From: CAVSJJ01 sp963771015
Lineage (GTDB): Bacteria > Actinomycetota > Actinomycetes > Actinomycetales > Dermatophilaceae
DNA: 64,000 nt
Reading direction: 5' to 3'
Assembly: GCA_963771015.1 (NCBI GenBank)
Contig: CAVYRN010000005.1
Location: 558,001 to 622,000 of the forward strand
Position 1 is the stretch's first letter. Every line of letters begins with the position of its first letter. Position numbers and translations under genes: made by a program. This document shows, piece after piece, positions 25,696-33,758 of the stretch. A model generated the notes under the pieces. The model had not been told where the DNA came from. It saw only the letters and a list, made by a program, of their open reading frames with translations, and searched no databases.

Positions 25696-25723
25696 ACGGT
25701 ATGCCGGCCACCCGGCATACCGT
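25696..25723. terminator. Bidirectional terminator built from two inverted GGCATACC motifs
   Basis: ACGGTATGCCGG (25696-25707) and CCGGCATACCGT (25712-25723) form a perfect 12-bp stem with a 4-nt CCAC loop. It lies 18 bp after the ppa stop and 17 bp from the convergent NlpC/P60 stop, so it can serve both. Each arm is one copy of the window-wide GGTATGCC/GGCATACC word. Confidence 0.85.
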
Positions 25724-25739
25724 GTGTGCGGCGCCTCGA

Positions 25740-27044
25740 CTACGGGCGTCCGCCGTACGGCAGCAGGTCGGAACGGTAGATCGAGGAGTAGCGCACCTGC
25801 GCGCCGGTGTGCGGCGCCTCGATCATCTGGCCGCCGCCGACATAGATGCCGACGTGGTGGTTCGTCGGGCCGGAGGCGCCGTAGAAGACGAGATCGCCCG
25901 GGATGAGGTCGGCGATCGCGACGCGCCTGGTCAGCGCGTACTGGGCCTGGGAGCCGTGCGGCATGTACACGCCCGCCTGGCGCCAGGCCATCATCGTCAG
26001 GCCGGAGCAGTCGAAGGTGTTCGGGCCGGCGCCGCCCCACTGGTACCACTTGCCGACCTGGGCGCTCGCGTAGGCGAGGACGGACGACACACCTCCGTGC
26101 GGGGCCGGGTTGGACGAGCCACTCGTTGAGCCGCCGGTCGAGCCGCTGCCAGACCCGCCGGAGCCGGAGGACTCGGCGCGCTTCTTGCGGGCGGCCTCGG
26201 CGGCCTTACGGGCGGCCTCCGCCCGGGCCCGGGCCTGGGCCGCCGCGCGCTCCTCGGCCGCCTTCTTCAGACCGGCCTGGCGGGCGTGCTCCATGGCGAC
26301 CGAGATCTTCTGGAGCTTGGCCATCTTGGCCACCATCGCCCGCTGCTCGGCGGCGATGGACCGGGCGGCCGCGGCCGCGGCGTCGGCCTTGGCCTGGGCT
26401 GCGGCGCGGGCGGCCTCGGCGGCCTGGGCGGCATCGGCCAGCTGGGTCTGCGCCCGCTGGGCCTGCGCCCGGGCGGCGGCGGCGATGTTGGCGCTCTGGG
26501 TCGCGTGGTCGAGTGCGGCGGTGCGGGCGTCACCGATGGCGGCCATGCCCATCGCCCGGTCGGCCAGGTCCTGCGGACCGGTGCTGCTGAGGTAGGCCTC
26601 GAGGCCGCCCAGCGACCCGTCGCTCTGGTACATGAGCGCGGCATACCGGCGGACGGTGAGCGAGGCGGCGTCCGCCTCCTGCTGGGCGGCGGTCGCGGCC
26701 GCGGCCGCGTCCTGCGCGGCGCGGGTGGCGTCCGCCAGCTTGATCCGTGCCTCGTTGTAGACCTCGGCGGCGGCGGACACCTCGTCCTGGATCGTGGCGA
26801 GGCGTGCGGAGGCCGCGTTGTACTGGGCCTGCAGGGCGGCCACGGAGCTGCCGGCCGCGGTCGCCGCCCGCTTGGCCGCGTCGACCTGCTGCTTGCTCGG
26901 GTATGGGGTGGTCTTGGCCAGGGAGGCGGTCGTGCCCGCGACGGTCGTCGCAACGGCGAGGACGACGGCCGTGGCGACGCGACCCCAGCGGGCGCCGCGG
27001 AAACGACCGGTCGCCGGGCCGGGTACGCGCGGGGCGTGGGGCAC
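25740..27044 (-). CDS. Secreted NlpC/P60 peptidoglycan endopeptidase with coiled coil
   Basis: 434 aa RipA/RipC-like hydrolase. Signal peptide about 1-43 (GRVATAVVLAVATTVAGTTASLA); a long Ala-rich coiled coil about 50-290; a Ser/Gly linker 293-318; then the NlpC/P60 domain with catalytic Cys in FDCSGL (about 346) and His in NHHVGIYV (about 395). The domain cleaves the D-Glu-diaminopimelate bond; the coiled coil usually holds it inactive until activated by FtsEX-like partners. The GTG start has a GAGAGG ribosome site. Confidence 0.92.
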   Translation of the reverse strand: MPHAPRVPGPATGRFRGARWGRVATAVVLAVATTVAGTTASLAKTTPYPSKQQVDAAKRAATAAGSSVAALQAQYNAASARLATIQDEVSAAAEVYNEARIKLADATRAAQDAAAAATAAQQEADAASLTVRRYAALMYQSDGSLGGLEAYLSSTGPQDLADRAMGMAAIGDARTAALDHATQSANIAAAARAQAQRAQTQLADAAQAAEAARAAAQAKADAAAAAARSIAAEQRAMVAKMAKLQKISVAMEHARQAGLKKAAEERAAAQARARAEAARKAAEAARKKRAESSGSGGSGSGSTGGSTSGSSNPAPHGGVSSVLAYASAQVGKWYQWGGAGPNTFDCSGLTMMAWRQAGVYMPHGSQAQYALTRRVAIADLIPGDLVFYGASGPTNHHVGIYVGGGQMIEAPHTGAQVRYSSIYRSDLLPYGGRP

Positions 27045-27504
27045 GAGGGCACCTCTCGCAGGGGTCGGGTGATGACGGCAAGAAGACTAGAACTCGAATT
27101 TCCCGCCAATTCACATCCGCCTCACTTTTCACACCCCTACCAGGGGGGAAGTGAAATTCCATGCTTGTGATTCAACGAATGACACCGGTGTTTTTTCGCA
27201 GGTGGCCCCGGCGATTCGTCGATGCCCCTCGGACAGGTCACAGTTTGGTAACGAAATCCGCGTTTTGGGCCGTTGACCTGGGCAGATGCCCGTCCGGCGG
27301 AGGGCCGCGGGTCGGGTCCGGCGGCGCCCTCGGCACGACGGCGGGCGGCCGCACGGCCGGGTTCCCGGCGCGGCGACGGGGCAGGAATGCGGATCCCTTT
27401 CCCCGCCCTTTGTCGCCGCCGGGGAAGAAGCCCTCCGGCCCCGTCGCAGGCGACGGGTCGGCACGCCACCCGGGCGGTTCCCGTGTCCCCGTCGCGAGAG
27501 CGGA
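27045..27504. other. 460-bp gene-free region upstream of the NlpC/P60 gene
   Basis: No credible gene. The 27070-27260 part is unusually A+T-rich for this genome and should hold the promoter of the NlpC/P60 gene. It contains an MtrA-like direct repeat at 27237-27252. The half next to the SRPBCC gene is G+C-rich, with CCCGTCGC / GCGACGGG in near contact at 27440-27457 (loop of only 2 nt). Four runs of five or more identical bases (A/T or C/G) stand out around 27140-27200. Confidence 0.6.
27237..27252 (-). promoter_or_regulatory. MtrA-like direct repeat
   Basis: On the minus strand the sequence reads GTTAC-CAAACT-GTGAC: two pentamers in direct orientation with a 6-bp spacer, resembling sites reported for the actinobacterial response regulator MtrA. 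NlpC/P60 hydrolases are common MtrA targets. It lies about 195 bp upstream of the start codon. Confidence 0.4.
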
Positions 27505-27948
27505 TCAGCCGCGCAGGTAGGCCGCGAGCCCCCGTTCGCCCGAGCGCATCATCCAGTCGTGGTTGAACCGCAGCAGCGGCTCGACGACCGGGGCGGCCCG
27601 GCCGAGATGGCGCGCCGTCACGGTGACCTCCTGGCGATAGCGAGCCACCGTTCCGGTCCCGGCACCCACCGCCAGGTCGAAGGACGCCCACCCGTCGAGG
27701 TCGCCGCCGATCCCGACCCGCAGTGTCCGGGTCGCCGCGTCCTCGACCTCACGGGTCAGGACGAGGTGGAGCGTGTACGGCAGAACGCTGCGCACCGCCG
27801 CCTCGCCTCTGGCGTGGTCGATCCGCCGGACCGACCGGACCTGCGTCCACCACCGGGGGTAGCCCTCGACGGCAGAGAGCGCGGCATACACGGCCTCCGG
27901 TGAGGCGGTCAGCCGCCACCGGTGGTCGAAGACGAAGACGCGGGCCAT
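27505..27948 (-). CDS. SRPBCC (START-like) family protein
   Basis: 147 aa hydrophobic-pocket fold related to polyketide cyclase/dehydrase proteins: FVFDHRWRLTASPEAVYAALSAVEGYPRWWTQVRSVR at the start and a C-terminal amphipathic helix (VEPLLRFNHDWMMRSGERGL). Ligand and role unknown. It is divergent from lhgO with a 54-bp gap, so the two genes share a promoter region. Confidence 0.8.
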   Translation of the reverse strand: MARVFVFDHRWRLTASPEAVYAALSAVEGYPRWWTQVRSVRRIDHARGEAAVRSVLPYTLHLVLTREVEDAATRTLRVGIGGDLDGWASFDLAVGAGTGTVARYRQEVTVTARHLGRAAPVVEPLLRFNHDWMMRSGERGLAAYLRG

Positions 27949-28002
27949 CGCCCCATCCTGCCCGGCGGCGCGCCGATGAGGCGGCGGTGACAGGCTGGAG
28001 CC

Positions 28003-29232
28003 ATGTCAGCCGCCCACGACGTCGTCATCGTCGGCGGCGGCATCGTCGGGCTCGCCACGGCTCTCACCGTCCTCCAGCGCCGGCCGGGCGCCGACGTCCA
28101 CCTCGTCGAGAAGGAGGCCGAGCTGGCCGCCCACCAGAGCGGCCACAACAGCGGCGTCATCCACGCCGGCGTCTACTACGCCCCGGGCAGCCTCAAGGCG
28201 AGACTCTGTGCCGAGGGGTCGAGATGGACCCGCGAGTTCTGCGACGAGCACGCGATCCCCTACCTCGACACGGGCAAGCTCATCGTCGCCACCACGGCGA
28301 TCGAGGTCGAGCGCCTCGCCGCCCTGTACGACCGGGCCCTGCGCAACGGCCTCGAGGTCGAGCGCATCGACGCGACCGAGCTGCGCCGCCGCGAGCCCCA
28401 CATCACCGGGCTCGCCGCCCTGTACGTCGCGACCACCGGGATCGTCGACTACCGGGCCGTGAGCCGGGCCATCGCCGAGGAGGTCGTCCGGCTCGGTGGC
28501 ACGATCAGCACCCAGACCGAGGTCGTCGCCATCACCGAGTCCCCGGGGCAGGTCGTCCTCGACACGGTGCTCGGTGAGGACGGTGCCGCCGCCCGCCACC
28601 GGGTCCGCACCCGACGCCTCGTCGGGTGCGCCGGCCTCCAGTCCGACCGGTTGGCCAGGATGGCCGGGGCCGCCTCGGGCCGCGACGTCGCGATCGTGCC
28701 GTTCCGCGGCGAGTACTACCGGCTGCGCCCGTCCCGCAACGACCTCGTGTCGTCCCTCATCTACCCCGTGCCGGACCCCGACCTCCCGTTCCTCGGCGTC
28801 CACCTCACCCGGACGATCGACGGCGGCGTGACCGTCGGCCCGAACGCCGTCCTCGGCCTGGCCCGCGAGGGCTACCGCAAGGGCTCGGTCGACGTGGGTG
28901 ACGTCGCCGAGCTGGCCCGGTTCCCCGGCTTCTGGCGGGTGGCTCGGGCCCAGCTGCGGACCGGCATGGTCGAGCAGTGGAACTCGCTCAACATCCGCGG
29001 CTACCTCGGCCTGGTCCGCCGCTACTGCCCGGAGCTCACGACCAAGGATCTGCTGCCCGAGCCGGCCGGCATACGGGCTCAGGCGGTGCGCCGGGACGGG
29101 GCCCTTGTCGAGGACTTCCTCATCGTCGAGACCGACGCGAGCATCCACGTCCTCAATGCGCCCTCCCCCGGCGCGACCTCGGCGATGCCCATCGCGGCCC
29201 ACATCGTCGACCGGGTGCTCGCGGCGCGCTGA
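28003..29232 (+). CDS. lhgO: L-2-hydroxyglutarate oxidase
   Basis: FAD-dependent oxidation of L-2-hydroxyglutarate to 2-oxoglutarate, a metabolite-repair and lysine/glutarate catabolism step linked to the quinone pool. 409 aa. FAD motif VVIVGGGIVGLATAL (7-21), EKEAELAAHQSGHNSGVIHAGVYY (about 37-60) and the late IRAQAVRRDGALVEDFLI, LNAPSPGATSAMPIAAHI blocks are all typical of the family. It ends 7 bp from the convergent MFS gene. Confidence 0.93.
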   Translation: MSAAHDVVIVGGGIVGLATALTVLQRRPGADVHLVEKEAELAAHQSGHNSGVIHAGVYYAPGSLKARLCAEGSRWTREFCDEHAIPYLDTGKLIVATTAIEVERLAALYDRALRNGLEVERIDATELRRREPHITGLAALYVATTGIVDYRAVSRAIAEEVVRLGGTISTQTEVVAITESPGQVVLDTVLGEDGAAARHRVRTRRLVGCAGLQSDRLARMAGAASGRDVAIVPFRGEYYRLRPSRNDLVSSLIYPVPDPDLPFLGVHLTRTIDGGVTVGPNAVLGLAREGYRKGSVDVGDVAELARFPGFWRVARAQLRTGMVEQWNSLNIRGYLGLVRRYCPELTTKDLLPEPAGIRAQAVRRDGALVEDFLIVETDASIHVLNAPSPGATSAMPIAAHIVDRVLAAR

Positions 29233-29239
29233 CGCGGGG

Positions 29240-30892
29240 TCACGGCACCGCCGACTGCGCCTCGTCCTGTGGTATGCCGTCCTCCTCGACCTCGGCGGCG
29301 GGCGCGGCCTGGCGGGGCAGGGCGAACGTCGCGAGCAGCCCGAGGACGAGGGCCAGCGACGCAGCCCCGGTCGTCAGCCGGCTTGCGTGGACCATCGCCT
29401 CGGACGCCGCCTGAGAGATGGCGTGACCGCCCGGCTGCGCCTGGAGACCGGCGATGGCGATGCCGGCGCTCTCCTTGACCGCGGTGGTGACCCCGTCGAC
29501 GGTGCCGGTGGGCAGGTGCAGCGCGGCGAGGTTGTCGCGCGTCGCCGCGGCGAGCCGGGAGACGAGCAGTCCGCCGAGCAGCGCGACGCCGAGGGCCGAG
29601 CCGAGCTGGCGGATCGAGCTCTGCAGACCCGACGCCTGGCCGCTCTCGTCGGCCGGGACGTCGGAGAGCAGGAGCGAGGTGAGCTGGGCGGTGGCCATGC
29701 CGACACCCGTGCCATAGACGAACAGCAGGCCGGCCAGCGCCCACGTCGACACGCTGAGTGACACGACCACGGCGATGCCGCCGATGGCGAGCGCCTCGAG
29801 CGCGAGACCGGTCTGGACCACGGTGCGCTGGCTGAGCCGCATGCTGATCCGCGGCAGCATCCCCGAGATGAGGAAGGTTCCGAGGGCGAGGGCGACGATG
29901 ACACCGCCGGTGCCGAGGGCGGTGTAGCCGAGGGTGCCTTGCAGGAGAAGGGGCAGGGTGAACAGCAGCCCGAACTCGCCGAAGGCGACGATGAGCGCCG
30001 CGGTGACGCCGGCCCGGAACGTGGTGAGCCGGAACAGACCGAGGTCGATGAGGACGTGCTTGCCCGCGGCGGCGCGGCGGCGCTCGACGACGACGAAGGT
30101 GACCATGAGCAGCACTCCGCCGATGAGCGCCACCGGGACCGGAGAGAGGGCGCCCGACCCCTGCCGCCACCACCCGAACCACGAGGACTCGATGAGCGCG
30201 AAGACGATCCCGCCCATGCCCACGGCCGTCAGCATGACGCCGAGGGGGTCGCGGCCGGGCACGGCATTCGCATCGCGGGTCTCGGGCACGGCCTTGGCGA
30301 TCCCCAGCATGACGAGCAGGCCGACGGGGATGTTGAGCCAGAACGCCCACCGCCAGGAGGCGTCGGTCGCGAGCCAGCCGCCGATGACCGGGCCGATGGC
30401 CGCCATGCCGCCGATCGCCGATCCCCAGATGGCGAACGCGATCGCGCGAGCCCGACCGATGAACATCGCGTTGAGGGTCGACAGGGTGCTCGGGACGACC
30501 ATGGCCGCGCCGAGCCCCTGGACGAACCGGGCGGTGATGAGCATCGCGGCGCCGGTACTGAGCCCGGCGACGACCGAGGCGGCCATGAAGACGCCGAGCC
30601 CGACGGCGAACATCTTGCGCCGCCCGCGCAGGTCGCCGATCCGGCCGACGGTGAGGAGCAGGGCTGCGAAGACGAGCGAGTAGGCCGCGTTGACCCACTG
30701 CGCGTCGGCGGCGGTGAGGTGGAGGTCCTCGAGGACGACGGGGAGGGCGACGTTGACGATCGTCGCGTCCATGATGACGACCGAGACCCCGAAGCCGACG
30801 GCGAGCAGGGCGACCCAGCCGCGCCGGTCGATGGTGCTCGTGCGGGTCGGTCCGACCGGAGGGGTCCCGGCGGTCTTGTTATCGACAGACAT
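29240..30892 (-). CDS. MFS drug exporter, DHA2 (EmrB/QacA, 14-helix) family
   Basis: 550 aa with 14 predicted membrane helices. The DHA2 signature appears as MDATIVNVALP in helix 1, motif A as GRIGDLRGRRKMF after helix 2, and motif C-like GPVIGGWL in helix 5. It exports hydrophobic compounds in exchange for protons; substrate unknown. It is divergent from a TetR gene, the usual arrangement for local repression and induction by the substrate. Confidence 0.9.
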   Translation of the reverse strand: MSVDNKTAGTPPVGPTRTSTIDRRGWVALLAVGFGVSVVIMDATIVNVALPVVLEDLHLTAADAQWVNAAYSLVFAALLLTVGRIGDLRGRRKMFAVGLGVFMAASVVAGLSTGAAMLITARFVQGLGAAMVVPSTLSTLNAMFIGRARAIAFAIWGSAIGGMAAIGPVIGGWLATDASWRWAFWLNIPVGLLVMLGIAKAVPETRDANAVPGRDPLGVMLTAVGMGGIVFALIESSWFGWWRQGSGALSPVPVALIGGVLLMVTFVVVERRRAAAGKHVLIDLGLFRLTTFRAGVTAALIVAFGEFGLLFTLPLLLQGTLGYTALGTGGVIVALALGTFLISGMLPRISMRLSQRTVVQTGLALEALAIGGIAVVVSLSVSTWALAGLLFVYGTGVGMATAQLTSLLLSDVPADESGQASGLQSSIRQLGSALGVALLGGLLVSRLAAATRDNLAALHLPTGTVDGVTTAVKESAGIAIAGLQAQPGGHAISQAASEAMVHASRLTTGAASLALVLGLLATFALPRQAAPAAEVEEDGIPQDEAQSAVP

Positions 30893-30899
30893 GTCGGCA

Positions 30900-30930
30900 T
30901 CTTAACGACACTGGCGTCGGCAAGGCAAGA
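30900..30930. promoter_or_regulatory. Candidate TetR operator between exporter and regulator
   Basis: Imperfect inverted repeat with outer TCTT / AAGA and centre GACACTGGCGTC (30907-30918, 8 of 12 bases symmetric). It lies in the 55-bp gap between the divergent MFS and TetR starts and could control both. Confidence 0.4.
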
Positions 30931-30947
30931 TGGGCCAGACTGGGGCC

Positions 30948-31523
30948 ATGCCGAAGATCGATGCACCGACGGTCGTCGAGCACCACGCGCGACGCCGCGC
31001 GGACATCGTCGCGGCGGCCGCCGAGCTGCTCGGCGCCGACGGGACCACCGCCGTCACGCCGGCCGCCGTCGCCGCGCTGGCGGGGTTGGCGCGCAGCAGC
31101 GTCTACCAGTACTACCCGTCGTCGGGGGCGCTCGTCGGGGCCGCCGTCGAGGAGGTCTTCCGGCGCACCCTCGACGGCCTCGAGTCGGCCATGCGCACGG
31201 CGCGCACGCCCGCGGCGCGGCTGACGGCATACGTCGATGCCAGCCTGGACGCCGCGGTGGCCGGGCACTTCCCCCAGGGGTCCTACCACGTCGCCGAGAT
31301 CCCGACCGAGATGGCCGCCACGATCCACGAGCTCCACGAGGCGTTGGCCGAGCCGCTCGTCAGCGCCCTGCGCGACGCGGGGGTGCGGGACGCCGCCGGG
31401 GTGGCCGGCCTCGTCGGCGGCGTCGTCAGCTCGGCGGCGATCCAGGTGCAGCATGGCGAACCCGTCGCGACCGTGCGGCGCCGCCTGCGCACCTTCGTCC
31501 ACGGTGCCACCGGCGTCGGCTGA
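30948..31523 (+). CDS. TetR family transcriptional regulator
   Basis: 191 aa. N-terminal helix-turn-helix: RRADIVAAAAELLGADGTTAVTPAAVAALAGLARSSVYQYYPSSGALV-type block, with recognition helix around ARSSVYQYYPS; the C-terminal ligand domain is unassigned. Start chosen at ATG 30948 (MPKIDAP); an upstream in-frame ATG at 30930 would run into the candidate operator. Most likely represses the divergent MFS exporter and itself. Confidence 0.88.
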   Translation: MPKIDAPTVVEHHARRRADIVAAAAELLGADGTTAVTPAAVAALAGLARSSVYQYYPSSGALVGAAVEEVFRRTLDGLESAMRTARTPAARLTAYVDASLDAAVAGHFPQGSYHVAEIPTEMAATIHELHEALAEPLVSALRDAGVRDAAGVAGLVGGVVSSAAIQVQHGEPVATVRRRLRTFVHGATGVG

Positions 31524-31536
31524 GCCCCCCACCCCC

Positions 31537-31574
31537 GGCCAGCCCCTCGTCGACTTCCCGACGGCGGGCTGGCC
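31537..31574. terminator. Inverted repeat after the TetR gene
   Basis: GGCCAGCCC (31537-31545) and GGGCTGGCC (31566-31574) form a perfect 9-bp stem with a 20-nt loop. It lies 14 bp beyond the TetR stop, before the ribosome site of the next gene; probable terminator. Confidence 0.5.
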
Positions 31575-31598
31575 CACCACCGATGAAGGAGACCACCG

Positions 31599-32099
31599 AT
31601 GACCGTCCGCGACGTGACGAAGGACCTCGAGGCCCTGACGATGACCATCACCGCGGCATACGACGCGCCGGTCGAGCGGGTCTGGCAGGTGCTCGCCGAC
31701 CCGCGCCAGCTCGAGCGGTGGTGGGGTCCGCCGACGTTCCCCGCGACCGTCGTCGACCACGACCTCACCCCGGGAGGGCGGATGACCTACTACATGACCG
31801 GCCCGGAGGGCGAGCGGCACCACGGCTACTGGGCGGTGGACGCCGTCGAGGCCCCGAGGATGCTCGAGGTCGAGGACGGGTTCGCCGACGCGTCGTTCGC
31901 TCCGGACCCCGGGATGCCGACGACGCGAGCCCGGTTCACCCTCACCGCCACGGCCGGCGGCGGGACCCTGCTGGAGGTGCGCTCGACGTTCCCCAGCCGC
32001 GACGCGATGGCCCAGCTCGTCGCGATGGGCATGGAGGAGGGGATCCGTCAGGCGGTCGGCCAGATCGACGGCATCCTCGCCGAGGGTCCACCGGCCTGA
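31599..32099 (+). CDS. AHSA1/SRPBCC domain protein
   Basis: 166 aa START-like fold: ITAAYDAPVERVWQVLADPRQLERWWGPPTFPATV near the start, GGRMTYYMTGPEGERHHGYW in the middle and a C-terminal helix (MEEGIRQAVGQIDGIL). Homologues are frequently encoded beside small regulators; function unknown. The ATG has a clear AAGGAGA ribosome site. Not homologous in detail to the SRPBCC protein at 27505-27948. Confidence 0.85.
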   Translation: MTVRDVTKDLEALTMTITAAYDAPVERVWQVLADPRQLERWWGPPTFPATVVDHDLTPGGRMTYYMTGPEGERHHGYWAVDAVEAPRMLEVEDGFADASFAPDPGMPTTRARFTLTATAGGGTLLEVRSTFPSRDAMAQLVAMGMEEGIRQAVGQIDGILAEGPPA

Positions 32100-32112
32100 G
32101 CGACAGCACCCC

Positions 32113-32460
32113 TCAGGCGGAGGCGACCTTCGCCTGAGCCCGCAGCACCCGTGGCCGGGTCAGCAGGTAGGCCACCGCCACCGCGGCGACCGCAAGGACG
32201 ATCCGGTTGGGGTCGACGGCCGGGCGCCAGCTCAGCTCGCCGTTCTTGATGACGTAGGCACCGGCCGGCCGGCCGCCCATCCCGAAGCCACCGCCCTCTC
32301 CGCCGTCGCCCTTCTCGTCCTGGCCGCTGCCGCCACCACCGCCACCACCGACGACGGCGACGGGGATGACGGTGAGCCCCTCCCGCTCGATGGGCTCGCC
32401 GAACACCCGCTTCACGCTGATCGTGTCCTTGGCTGTGCTGAGGATCTCGTCGAGCTTCAT
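32113..32460 (-). CDS. GerW/YtfJ-like protein
   Basis: 115 aa. Spore_YtfJ domain: LDEILSTAKDTISVKRVFGEPIEREGLTVIPVAVV, a Gly-rich loop of about 30 residues, then GAYVIKNGELSWRPAVDPNRI and a C-terminal membrane helix (about 88-104). The family was named from a Bacillus germination protein but is common in non-sporulating actinobacteria, where its role is unknown. ATG 32458-32460 has an AGGAG ribosome site 5 nt upstream, favouring it over the GTG two codons earlier. Confidence 0.88.
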   Translation of the reverse strand: MKLDEILSTAKDTISVKRVFGEPIEREGLTVIPVAVVGGGGGGGSGQDEKGDGGEGGGFGMGGRPAGAYVIKNGELSWRPAVDPNRIVLAVAAVAVAYLLTRPRVLRAQAKVASA

Positions 32461-32588
32461 CGCCACTCCTTTGTCGGTCGGCCGAGCATCACGACCCGTC
32501 CCTCATCATCGCCCCACGGCGGCGACAGCGGCATCCCGTGTGGGCGGAAAGTCACCCAGGCCCGCAGCCCACCCTCGTCCTCAGCCCC

Positions 32589-32608
32589 GGCTGGGTACCT
32601 TCCCAGCC
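32589..32608. terminator. Small hairpin downstream of the HPF-like gene
   Basis: GGCTGGG / CCCAGCC, 7-bp perfect stem around TACCTT, about 90 bp after the stop of the HPF-like gene. Weak candidate terminator; nothing else is evident between 32461 and 32694. Confidence 0.35.
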
Positions 32609-32694
32609 ACGTGGCGACGGCTCAGCCGATACGCACCGCCGCGACGTTCACCATACGGGGCCGCGAGTACCCGCAGCCGCCCCCGGTGTTCACC

Positions 32695-33045
32695 TCACTC
32701 CTCGGAGTGGCCACGGATCGAATTGCGGGCGCGCTGGTCCTGCTGGCGGCCCTCATGGCTGGCCAGCAGGTGATCCAGCCGATGGATGGCCCCCTTGAGG
32801 GACGCGTCCACGCTGCCTGCGTTGTCGGTCACCGTCACCGGGGGCCGACCCTCCGGTCGCGCCTCGATCATGCATCGGATGTCGGCATCGGTCACCCGCC
32901 CGGCGCTCTCATCGCTGAGATGAACCTCGACCCGCGTGAGGTGGTCACGGAACCGTGACAGGGCGGTCGCGACCTCGCGCTCGACGTGGGCCGACATCCC
33001 ATCGGTTCCGTCGATGTTGTTGTCGGTGTGCACGTGGATCTGCAT
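32695..33045 (-). CDS. HPF/RaiA-like ribosome-associated protein (short)
   Basis: 116 aa. The N-terminal 105 residues match the RaiA/HPF fold that binds the decoding region of resting ribosomes: MQIHVHTDNNIDGTDGMSAHVEREVATALSRF-type start, VEVHLSDESAG, then DASLKGAIHRLDHLLASHEGR. It lacks the C-terminal dimerisation domain of long HPF. The start at ATG 33043-33045 has a GGAGG ribosome site; a 72-codon upstream extension of the frame is not conserved. Confidence 0.8.
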   Translation of the reverse strand: MQIHVHTDNNIDGTDGMSAHVEREVATALSRFRDHLTRVEVHLSDESAGRVTDADIRCMIEARPEGRPPVTVTDNAGSVDASLKGAIHRLDHLLASHEGRQQDQRARNSIRGHSEE

Positions 33046-33260
33046 GCGGAGCCTCCGTTGACCTGATGATGCCGGTGGTCCGACGCGGCTGCTGCGAACC
33101 AGTTCGTCCCAAGCCATCTGAGCGGATGACATGGTGGTGAAGGGGATCCGGTAGGTCGGGGTACCGGTCTGACACCAGAGTCGGTCACTCTGCCGAAGAC
33201 CCGCCACCGAGGACGCTCCGGATGAGGTGGGCGTCGTCCGGGCACGACCCCCGTACGGCA

Positions 33261-33545
33261 TCAGGCCGTGGGAGCGTTCCGTTCACCAAGGTCCGGAACG
33301 ACACTGGTCAGCCTACCGGGTTCGTCGGGTTCGTCGGGTTCGGCGGGCTCGAGGGCTGACTCGACCGCCCGCGCGATGACGTCGATCCCACCCCCGGCGA
33401 GGTCTGCGTCGACGAGCGCCGACAACACCTCTACGTCGAGCGGGTGCGGGGCGTCCACCTCCGAGGCCAACGCGTCGAGCGGCTCGACGCTGCCGCCGAG
33501 ACCAAGACGGGGCGCGACGGGGGCGAAGGAGCGAACCACACCCAT
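33261..33545 (-). CDS. Small hypothetical protein beginning in the tRNA-flank repeat
   Basis: 94 aa, not recognised. Acidic, with VEPLDALASEVDAPHPLDVEVLSALVDADLAG-type helical content and a short repeated EPDEPDEP. Its first codons (MGVVRSFAP) lie inside the left direct repeat; the right repeat starts a similar but quickly terminated frame (MGVVRPSAP). It may be the original gene next to tRNA-Thr, or chance. Confidence 0.4.
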   Translation of the reverse strand: MGVVRSFAPVAPRLGLGGSVEPLDALASEVDAPHPLDVEVLSALVDADLAGGGIDVIARAVESALEPAEPDEPDEPGRLTSVVPDLGERNAPTA

Positions 33546-33642
33546 GCAAGAGGCCCTCGAGATCGATGCCCCAAGGGCCTGACCTGGCCTTTCACGTGAA
33601 GCCGCCTGTGGGAGATCGGACCCACGACCTATTCACTACGAG
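33531..33642. repeat. Left direct repeat: decayed 3' half of tRNA-Thr plus downstream flank
   Basis: About 112 bp matching 35150-35260 with scattered mismatches. It contains, on the minus strand, the tRNA-Thr sequence from the anticodon loop to the 3' end (with changes such as GTAGTGAAT and GGTCCGATCTCCCAC), the transcription-terminator hairpin, and the first codons of a flanking reading frame. The 5' half of the tRNA is missing, so this is a remnant, either an att-like scar or an unequal duplication. Confidence 0.8.
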
Positions 33643-33758
33643 AGCGTTCCTGCCAGTTCGCCCTCGTCCAGCGCGCCGAGAACCGGCGTCCCGGGGCGGT
33701 TCGACGCGGGGCGTCCAGGGAGTAGCGGTAGTCGCGGCTGCCCGAGAACCGGACTCGG

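Noticed and set aside
27060..27270. Possible c-di-AMP (ydaO-type) riboswitch upstream of the NlpC/P60 gene
   Set aside because: The gene is a typical target, but the conserved helices and loops of that riboswitch could not be matched; a covariance-model search would decide.
33600..33655. A second tRNA gene
   Set aside because: Only the 3' half is present, with stem-breaking changes; no acceptor 5' strand or D-arm.
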